Below, piece after piece: positions 1 through 5,354 of a DNA stretch of 21,909 bases. The DNA comes from CAYRVX01 sp964642165 (GTDB lineage: Bacteria > Planctomycetota > Phycisphaerae > SM23-33). A program made the translations under genes and the position numbers. Every line of letters begins with the position of its first letter. Position 1 is the first letter of the stretch. Where the stretch lies: NCBI GenBank assembly GCA_964642165.1, contig CAZXOC010000110.1:1-21909 (forward strand), given 5' to 3'. The notes under the pieces are model-generated. The model did not search any database and had not been told where the DNA came from. It worked only from the letters and a program-made list of their open reading frames with translations.

Positions 1-13
1 GCCGAAAGGGTCG

Positions 14-35
14 AAAAGTGTCGCGCAACGGCGCG
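14..35 (-). terminator. weak candidate terminator after the alcohol dehydrogenase
   Basis: On the minus strand a 5-bp all-GC stem (CGCGC / GCGCG, loop CGTT, plus-strand 22-35) is followed after four bases by TTTT (plus-strand AAAA at 14-17). It lies about 22 bases past the stop of the dehydrogenase gene. The stem is short and the T-run is offset, so this is only a candidate. Confidence 0.25.
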
Positions 36-57
36 TTCGTTGGGGGCGAGGGGCGGG

Positions 58-1059
58 TCAGGCCATCACCAGGACGCCGCTGCCGTCGAGGCGGTCGGCC
101 TTGAGGTCCGCCAGGGCACGGTTGGCGTCGGCGAGGGGGTAGGTGCTCGTGTGGGGGCGGATGGGGATCTCGGCGGCGACGGCGAGGAGCTCGCGGCCGT
201 CCTCGCGGGTGTTGGCGGTGACGGACTGGATGTCCCGCTCGTAGAAGAGGTGCCGCTCGTAGTCCATCCGGGGGATGGGCGTCATGTAGATGCCGGCGAG
301 GCTGAGCGTGCCGCCCTTCTCGAGGTGCTCCAGGGCCGGGGGGACCAGCTCGCCGGCGGGGGCGAAGATGATCGCGCTGTCGACCTTGACGGGCATGTCG
401 TCGGCCTTCTCGCCGACCCAGGCGGCGCCCATCTCGCGGGCGAGCCGGCGGTGGGACTCGCCCCGCGTCACGACGTAGACCTCGGCGCCGCGGTGCAGGG
501 CGATCTGGGCGATCACGTGGGCGCTGGAGCCGAAGCCGTAGATGGCGAGGCGGCCGCCGTCGGGCAGCTCGGCGCGCTTCAGCGACCGGTAGCCGACGAT
601 GCCCGCGCACAGCAGCGGGGCGGCGGCGACGTCGCCGAAGGCGTCGGGGATCTCGTAGACGAACGCCTCCGGCGCGACGGCGCAGTCGGCGTAGCCGCCG
701 TCGGCGTGGTAGCCGGTGAACTGCTGGCCCTCGCAGAGGTTCTCGCGCCCGGCGACGCAGAACCGGCACGCCCCGCAGGTGTGCCGCAGCCACGCCACGC
801 CGACGCGCCGCCCCACCTCCAGGCGCGTGCAGCCCTCGCCGAGGCGGTCCACCACGCCGACGATCTGGTGGCCGGGGACGATCGGCATCTTCCGCCGAGG
901 CAGCTCGCCCTCGATGACGTGCAGGTCGGTCCGGCAGATCGCGCAGCACCGCACCTTCAGCCGCACCTCGCCGGGCCCGGGCTCGAGCTCCGGCCGCTCG
1001 GTGAGCTTCAGCGGCGACGACTCGATCGGGGCGATGTCTTCGAGGACCATGGCGTTCAT
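58..1059 (-). CDS. zinc-dependent alcohol dehydrogenase (CAD2-like medium-chain family)
   Basis: A 333-residue medium-chain dehydrogenase, predicted to oxidise an alcohol or reduce an aldehyde with NAD(P) in the cytosol; the substrate cannot be read from sequence. Likely catalytic zinc ligands are Cys42 (in ICRTD), His64 (GHQ) and Cys151. A structural zinc site is formed by Cys95, Cys98, Cys101 and Cys109. The nucleotide-binding turn is GFGSSA at 175-180, the variant I associate with the CAD2-like branch rather than the usual GxGxxG. The start is the ATG at 1059, preceded by GAGGG. That ATG overlaps the TGA of the upstream kinase gene (ATGA, 4 bp), so the two are probably translationally coupled. 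Length is normal for the family. The enzyme class is certain; the physiological role is not. Confidence 0.93.
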   Translation of the reverse strand: MNAMVLEDIAPIESSPLKLTERPELEPGPGEVRLKVRCCAICRTDLHVIEGELPRRKMPIVPGHQIVGVVDRLGEGCTRLEVGRRVGVAWLRHTCGACRFCVAGRENLCEGQQFTGYHADGGYADCAVAPEAFVYEIPDAFGDVAAAPLLCAGIVGYRSLKRAELPDGGRLAIYGFGSSAHVIAQIALHRGAEVYVVTRGESHRRLAREMGAAWVGEKADDMPVKVDSAIIFAPAGELVPPALEHLEKGGTLSLAGIYMTPIPRMDYERHLFYERDIQSVTANTREDGRELLAVAAEIPIRPHTSTYPLADANRALADLKADRLDGSGVLVMA

Positions 1060-1898
1060 GAGGTACCCTCTTCGCGGTCCCGCCACGTGGCCTTTTCGGG
1101 CTGGTGGTGGTCTTCGAGGTCGGCGGTGGGGCTGTCGAGGCGGCCGGTGCGGTACTGCTCGCGGAGGAAGCGGCGGCGGAGGGTCCGGTATGGCTTGGTC
1201 AGGGCGCGGTGCAGGCGATGCAGCGGGCGGCGGCGGCGGGAGAGGACCTGCTCCGCGGGCGTCAGCTCGTGGGGGCTGATGCGGCGCTTGTGCTTGTAGA
1301 CGTGGTAGAGGTCGGCGCGCTGGACGTAGCGTACGAAGGCGGCCTGGATCGCGCGGAAGGGCCACGGCCAGTCGTCGCGGCGTCGGAAGGCGATCTGGTA
1401 GTCGATGACGAACGGCTGCCCGTCGGCGCGGACGAGGACGTTGGAGCGCTTGTTGGCGTCGCCGTAGGCCACGCCGCGGGCGTGGATTGCGCCGAACAGC
1501 TTCACCAGCCGGTCGAAGAAGCCCGCCGGGGCCGCGTCGAGGTGGTCCAGCGGCGGCGCGTCGATGTACTCGATGGCGAAGCCCGTCTCGCCCACGCGCC
1601 CCGCCCAGCGCGGCACGCCCGCCGCCCCGGCCAGGGCCCGGTAGATGCCCTGCTCGTGCCTCCGGAGCATCCGTCCGTACCAGGCCATCGGCAGCCCGCA
1701 GAAGGGCTGAGCCCGCCCGAACTTAACGACCACCTTGGGGATCTCCGGCGCCGCGACGGCCTCGTACAGGCACGTGGCCGCGAAGAAGTCGTGCTTGAAG
1801 ACGCGAACGAGGCGGTAGGTGCCGCCGTTGAGCTCGACGGTCTCCGGCGGCGGCTCGCGGAGGGCGAACATCTGGACGTTGCGACTGCGTCGGGGCAT
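1056..1898 (-). CDS. RIO/WaaP-like small protein or sugar kinase
   Basis: A 280-residue protein with a compact eukaryotic-like kinase core. A candidate ATP-binding Lys is Lys59 (VVVKF). The catalytic loop is GVAYGDANKRSNVLV, with Asp147 and Asn153, and a metal-binding Asp is at 166 (VIDYQ). The Asp-to-Asn spacing is six, not five as in canonical HRDxxxxN kinases; I associate this with lipopolysaccharide-kinase/RIO-type bacterial kinases. The C-terminal 80 residues are strongly basic and predicted helical. No membrane segment or signal peptide is visible. Candidate substrates are a protein, a lipid-linked sugar or a small molecule; I cannot choose. The start at 1898 is the first ATG after pyrF that avoids overlapping it, but no Shine-Dalgarno is visible: a hairpin ends 10 bases upstream. 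The gene overlaps the dehydrogenase start by four bases. Confidence 0.8.
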   Translation of the reverse strand: MPRRSRNVQMFALREPPPETVELNGGTYRLVRVFKHDFFAATCLYEAVAAPEIPKVVVKFGRAQPFCGLPMAWYGRMLRRHEQGIYRALAGAAGVPRWAGRVGETGFAIEYIDAPPLDHLDAAPAGFFDRLVKLFGAIHARGVAYGDANKRSNVLVRADGQPFVIDYQIAFRRRDDWPWPFRAIQAAFVRYVQRADLYHVYKHKRRISPHELTPAEQVLSRRRRPLHRLHRALTKPYRTLRRRFLREQYRTGRLDSPTADLEDHHQPEKATWRDREEGTS

Positions 1899-1908
1899 GG
1901 TTTTCGGT

Positions 1909-1930
1909 CCCAGGCATTGCCATGCCTGGG
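1909..1930 (-). promoter_or_regulatory. perfect 9-bp inverted repeat just upstream of the kinase start
   Basis: The arms CCCAGGCAT (1909-1917) and ATGCCTGGG (1922-1930) enclose a 4-base loop. On the transcript the hairpin would end 10 nt before the kinase ATG, where a ribosome-binding site would normally lie. No T-run follows, so it does not look like an intrinsic terminator. The core GGCAT-N4-ATGCC recurs at 2955-2968 over the pyrF promoter. Confidence 0.6.
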
Positions 1931-1965
1931 CTTCGCAATGCTTGGGCTTCCAAGTACTTGGGCTT
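1918..1965. repeat. three tandem 16-nt imperfect repeats
   Basis: Units at 1918-1933, 1934-1949 and 1950-1965 share the plus-strand pattern xxxxATGCxTGGGCTT or close variants. All end in TGGGCTT. The third contains a 12-bp perfect palindrome (CCAAGTACTTGG, 1950-1961). The array lies between pyrF and the kinase gene, and its first unit overlaps the 1909-1930 hairpin. It resembles a REP-like or palindromic dispersed element, but no second copy of the full array occurs in this window. Confidence 0.6.
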
Positions 1966-1998
1966 GGCGTTCCTCCGGGAGGGGCCTGGTCCGCCCGG

Positions 1999-2904
1999 TC
2001 AGGGCAGGGCGCTGCGGACGTCCTCCGCGAAGGCCTTGGCGGCGGCTTCGACGGCCTGCGGCCAGGGCATGCCGGCGTAGGGCTCCTGGGCAAAGGCGTA
2101 GATGACGGACCGGCTGGCGTTGACGATCGCGCCGGTGCCGTCCGGCCGGAACGCCGCGGCGCAGTCCGCGCCGGTCGCCCCCTGCGCGCCGTAGCCGGGC
2201 ACGAGGAAGACCTGCTGCGGCATGATCTTGCGGAGGCGCCGGGCCTCGTCGGGGTAGGTCGCGGCGACGACGGCCCCGACGGCGCTGTCGCCGCGCTCGC
2301 CGAGGAGCCCCTCGCCGGCGCCCAGCGTCGCGACCATCCCGGCGACGTGCTCGTAGAGCCGCTTGCCGTCGGCGGAGGTGAAGTCCTGCACTTCCCCGGC
2401 CGAGGGGTTGCTCGTCCGCACGAGGACGAAGACGCCCTTGCCTTCCTCGCGGCAGCGGCGGAGGAACGGCTCGAGCCCGTCGCGCCCGAAGTAGCCGTTG
2501 ACCGTCACCGCGTCGGGCGTGTGGTCGCCGGCGAGGTGTCCGGCGGCATAGGCCTCGGCGGTCGAGCCGATGTCGTTGCGCTTGACGTCGCCGATGACGA
2601 TCAGCCCCAGCTCTCGCGCCCAGCGGACGACCTGGAAGTAGGTCTCGACGCCGGCGGCCCCGAAGGCCTCGAAGCAGGCGGACTGGGGCTTGACGGCCGG
2701 CACGTGCGGGGCGACGGCCTGGAGGAGCTGCCAGCAGAACTCGCCGATCTTCGCGAGCCTGGCCGGCGCCTCGGCGTCCGCCGCGGTGCGGAGCTCCGGC
2801 GGCAGGCGATCGCAGCGCGGGTCGATGCCCACGCAGACGGGCGAGCGTTTGGCCTCGACGGCGGCCCGAAGCCGGTCGGCGAAGTGCGCGGAGGTCTCGG
2901 TCAC
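1999..2904 (-). CDS. pyrF: orotidine-5'-phosphate decarboxylase
   Basis: Catalyses the last step of UMP synthesis, decarboxylating orotidine 5'-phosphate to UMP in the cytosol. The 301-residue product starts at a GTG (2904) with a strong GGAAGGAG site six bases upstream. It has the substrate-binding GIDPR near residue 26, the catalytic GDVKRNDIG (Asp106, Lys108, Asp111), the LVRTSNPSAG segment at 161-170 and VPGYGAQG near 235. Its length and the TSNPSA segment place it in the long (type 2) PyrF subfamily of about 270-300 residues, not the E. coli type of about 245. It has its own promoter upstream (2936-2964). The next gene downstream, the kinase, starts 100 bases after the stop. No other pyr gene is in the window. 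Confidence 0.96.
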   Translation of the reverse strand: MTETSAHFADRLRAAVEAKRSPVCVGIDPRCDRLPPELRTAADAEAPARLAKIGEFCWQLLQAVAPHVPAVKPQSACFEAFGAAGVETYFQVVRWARELGLIVIGDVKRNDIGSTAEAYAAGHLAGDHTPDAVTVNGYFGRDGLEPFLRRCREEGKGVFVLVRTSNPSAGEVQDFTSADGKRLYEHVAGMVATLGAGEGLLGERGDSAVGAVVAATYPDEARRLRKIMPQQVFLVPGYGAQGATGADCAAAFRPDGTGAIVNASRSVIYAFAQEPYAGMPWPQAVEAAAKAFAEDVRSALP

Positions 2905-2935
2905 ACCGGGCTCCTTCCTGGTTTCGGCGGGGCCC

Positions 2936-2964
2936 TTTATACCGCCGCCGGTCGGGCATGCCAA
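2936..2964 (-). promoter_or_regulatory. sigma70-type promoter of pyrF
   Basis: Minus strand: -35 TTGGCA (plus-strand 2959-2964), a 17-base spacer and -10 TATAAA (2936-2941). Transcription would begin near 2929, giving a leader of about 25 nt that contains the GGAAGGAG ribosome-binding site. The -35 falls inside the inverted repeat at 2954-2969. Confidence 0.75.
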
Positions 2965-2969
2965 TGCCC
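2954..2969. promoter_or_regulatory. inverted repeat overlapping the pyrF -35 box (operator candidate)
   Basis: GGGCAT (2954-2959) and ATGCCC (2964-2969) are perfect arms around GCCA. The dyad covers the whole -35 hexamer of the pyrF promoter, a position typical of repressor operators. The same GGCAT-N4-ATGCC core is seen at 1911-1928. Whether a protein binds here is inference. Confidence 0.45.
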
Positions 2970-2993
2970 CGGCCGGGCGCCGCCGGGGGCGCC

Positions 2994-3890
2994 TCAGGGA
3001 CGAAGCTCCTCCTCCGCCCGCCGGCCGGTCGCCCGCTCCAACTCTTGGACGACCTCGGCGTCGGGCCCGACGCCCCAGTAGGCGGCGTCGCGACAGGCCT
3101 TCCACGCACGAGCGTAGTCCTGGCGCCGCAGGTGCAGCAGGGCGGCCTGGCGATAGGCCTCGGCGCAGGAGCGGTCGGCCTTGGCGGCCCGGCGGAAGTC
3201 GCGCAGGGCGCGTCGCAGCTCGCCGGCCGCGGCGCTAGCCCGCCCGCGGAGGACCAGTGCACCGGCGTGCCGGGGGCGGTAGCCCAGGATCTCTTCCACG
3301 TCGCGGAGGACGGGGGCCCACTCGCCGCGCTCGGCGGCCAGCTCGGCGCGGGCGAGCTGGGCCTCGGCGTAGTCCGGGTCGATCTCCAGGGCCCGCGTGT
3401 AGCACGCGGCGGCCTGCGTGCCTCGCCCGGCGCCTCGGTGCAGGTCGCCCAACTGCTTGCAGGCCAGCGCGTGATCCGGCTCGATCTCGATAAGGCGTGC
3501 GTAGCAGTCGGCGGCCTCGTTCGGACGCCCGGCTTCCTGGAGCAGTCGGGCCAGGTCGTGCCAGCCGGCCACGTGGTCCGGCGCGAGCTCGACGGCCTTC
3601 CGGAGGGAACGCTCCGCCTCGTCGCCCTGCCCGGCGAACCACCGCGCCCGGCCTCGCCACAGCCAGGCCTCCTCGTGGTCGGGGTCCACCTGGACGGCGT
3701 GCTCGAAGTGCTCGGCCGCCTCGTCGAAGCGATCGAGGCGGAGAAGGGCCCGGCCGGCCTCGATCCAGGTCTCGGCCACGTCGGGGTAGCGCTGCGTGGC
3801 GAGGAGGAAGCAGTGCAGTGCCTCGGCGTAGTGGAAGCGGTGGAGCATCTCCACGCCGCCGGCGAGCATGTCTTCGCACTCGGGGTCCAT
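2994..3890 (-). CDS. cytosolic TPR repeat protein
   Basis: A 298-residue protein built almost entirely of tetratricopeptide repeats, about eight in register at 34-residue spacing from residue 4 to 275. The usual W/L-G-Y-A-P signature positions are visible, for example AETWIEAGRALLRLDRFDEA and HVAGWHDLARLLQEAGRPNEA. There is no signal peptide, membrane helix or catalytic domain, so it is probably a scaffold for protein-protein contacts with an unknown partner. The ATG at 3890 follows a weak ribosome-binding region. A -10-like TATACT lies 34 bases upstream. It is transcribed divergently from prfB and ends 89 bases before the pyrF start. pyrF has its own promoter, so co-transcription is possible but not required. 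Confidence 0.85.
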   Translation of the reverse strand: MDPECEDMLAGGVEMLHRFHYAEALHCFLLATQRYPDVAETWIEAGRALLRLDRFDEAAEHFEHAVQVDPDHEEAWLWRGRARWFAGQGDEAERSLRKAVELAPDHVAGWHDLARLLQEAGRPNEAADCYARLIEIEPDHALACKQLGDLHRGAGRGTQAAACYTRALEIDPDYAEAQLARAELAAERGEWAPVLRDVEEILGYRPRHAGALVLRGRASAAAGELRRALRDFRRAAKADRSCAEAYRQAALLHLRRQDYARAWKACRDAAYWGVGPDAEVVQELERATGRRAEEELRP

Positions 3891-3923
3891 GTGGTGGGGC
3901 CTGTGGCTCCGCTCGGCCGATAG

Positions 3924-3952
3924 AGTATAGCGACGGCGCGTTCGCGCGGCAC
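3924..3952 (-). promoter_or_regulatory. candidate promoter of the TPR gene
   Basis: On the minus strand a good -10, TATACT (plus-strand 3924-3929), has a weak -35, GTGCCG, 17 bases upstream (3947-3952). The -10 lies 34 bases from the ATG. The match is carried mainly by the -10. Confidence 0.45.
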
Positions 3953-3972
3953 GGGATCGGGGGCCGATCGCC

Positions 3973-4002
3973 TTGCCAGGAAGCCCCCGGGTGTGCTACG
4001 AT
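3973..4002 (+). promoter_or_regulatory. promoter of prfB
   Basis: -35 TTGCCA (3973-3978), an 18-base spacer, and -10 TACGAT (3997-4002). The start codon is at 4025 with AGGAG at about 4012-4016, so the leader would be only about 16 nt. The GCTACGATG context closely matches the GCTACAATG of the nadA and leuD -10 boxes. Confidence 0.65.
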
Positions 4003-4024
4003 GCACGGATCAGGAGACGCATCG

Positions 4025-5144
4025 ATGGTAGAAGTGGAGTCGTTGAGGCAGGCGATCGAGTCTCTCACCGCCCGGATCGTCGCGATCCGGGACTCTCTTT
4101 GACTGCCCTGCGCGCCAGGATCGAATGACCGCCCTGGAGAGGCGGATGGGCGAGCAGGGCTTCTGGGACAACCAGGAGGTCGCCCGGGAGGTCGTCACCG
4201 AGCTGAAGAGCCACAAGTCGGTCCTCGCGCCGGTCGGCGAGTTGACGCGGCGGATCGAGGACCTTTCGATCCTGTTCGACCTGGCGGCGGAGGAAGGCAG
4301 CAGCGAGGCGTTCGAGGAGGCGGCCGCCGAGGTCGAGGTGGTCTCGCGCGAGCTGGAGCGGCTGGAGCTGCGGACGCTGCTCGCCGGCCCGCACGACGCG
4401 GGGGGGTGCTACTTCTCGATTCACGCCGGCGCCGGCGGGACGGAGAGCTGCGACTGGGCGGCGATGCTCCTGCGGATGTACCTGCGGTACTTCGAGCGGA
4501 CGGGCTACGACGTGGAGGAGGTGGACCGCGTCGACGGGGAGGAGGCGGGGGTCCGCTCGGTGACGCTGAAGGTGGACGGGCCCTACGCCTACGGGTACCT
4601 CTCCTGCGAGCGGGGGGTGCACCGGCTGGTGCGGATCAGCCCGTTCGACGCCCAAAACCGCCGCCACACGAGCTTCGCCTCCGTGGACGTGCTGCCGGAA
4701 CCGACGGAGGTGGAGATCGAGGTCGACTGGGACAAGGACGTCCGGCAGGACACCTACCGCGCCAGCGGCGCCGGCGGGCAGCACGTCAACAAGGTCTCCA
4801 GCGCGGTGCGGCTGACGCACCTGCCGACGGGCATCGTGGTGCAATGCCAGAACCAGCGCAGCCAGCACCAGAACCGCGCCGAGGCCCGGCGAATGCTGAT
4901 GGCCAAGCTGTACCAGGCCGAGCAGGCCAAGCGCGACGCGGAGCTGGCCCAGACGTACGGCGAGAAGGGCGAGATCGCCTTCGGCAGCCAGATCCGCTCC
5001 TACGTGCTGTATCCCTACCAGCTCGTGCGGGACGAGCGGACGGAGGTCAAGGCGCCCCAGGCCGGACGCGTGCTGGACGGCGAGATCCAGGAGTTCATCG
5101 ACGCCTACCTGCGGCGGCGTCTGGCGAAACGGCAGCGGACCTAG
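4025..5144 (+). CDS. prfB: peptide chain release factor 2, with programmed +1 frameshift
   Basis: RF2 recognises UGA and UAA in the ribosomal A site and triggers peptidyl-tRNA hydrolysis. Translation starts at ATG 4025 (AGGAG eight bases upstream) and reaches an in-frame TGA at 4100-4102 after 25 codons. A +1 shift at CTT-TGA-C moves it into the frame running from 4101 to the TAG at 5142-5144, for 372 residues in total, close to the 365 of E. coli. The RF2 anticodon-mimic SPF is present (VRISPFDAQNRRH), as is the catalytic GGQ (SGAGGQHVNK). An annotation starting at the downstream ATG (4125) would lose the first part of the N-terminal helical domain. The gene is monocistronic and divergent from the TPR gene. 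Confidence 0.96.
4087..4103 (+). promoter_or_regulatory. prfB programmed frameshift site
   Basis: The slippery CTT codon (4097-4099) is followed by the stop TGA (4100-4102) and C4103, the classical CUU-UGA-C that couples RF2 synthesis to RF2 level. The upstream Shine-Dalgarno-like stimulator is weak: in place of AGGGGG, ending three bases before CTT, there is CGGGAC (4088-4093). The downstream frame encodes the rest of RF2, so the shift must occur. Confidence 0.93.
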
Positions 5145-5184
5145 CCGCCGGCGTGGTTCGCGTCGGGGCCCGGCGCGCGGGACG

Positions 5185-5213
5185 TTGCCAGGGAAGCGGA
5201 TTTCCGGTATGAT
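5185..5213 (+). promoter_or_regulatory. sigma70-type promoter of the toroid/DUF4159 gene
   Basis: -35 TTGCCA (5185-5190), a 17-base spacer and -10 TATGAT (5208-5213). It begins 41 bases after the prfB stop. Transcription near 5220 gives a leader of about 135 nt before ATG 5355. The leader is less GC-rich than its surroundings and holds a small hairpin, TGGATC/GATCCA, at 5278-5294. Confidence 0.75.
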
Positions 5214-5354
5214 AGTCAGCCGCCCGGCCTGACGTTGCGCCGGTCGGTGTGTCTAACCTGGTAGATGTGAAAGACATTGGATCGAATTGATCCATCGGGT
5301 TTGTTGGATATGCGCCCCGCGAGGCCGCGGCGGCGGGTGTGGGAGAACCGCACG

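Noticed and set aside
1502..4006. 834-codon open frame on the minus strand spanning the kinase, pyrF and TPR genes
   Set aside because: Arg/Pro/Ser-rich low-complexity translation with no domain; it shadows pyrF, the TPR gene and the kinase in another frame, as expected at about 70% GC.
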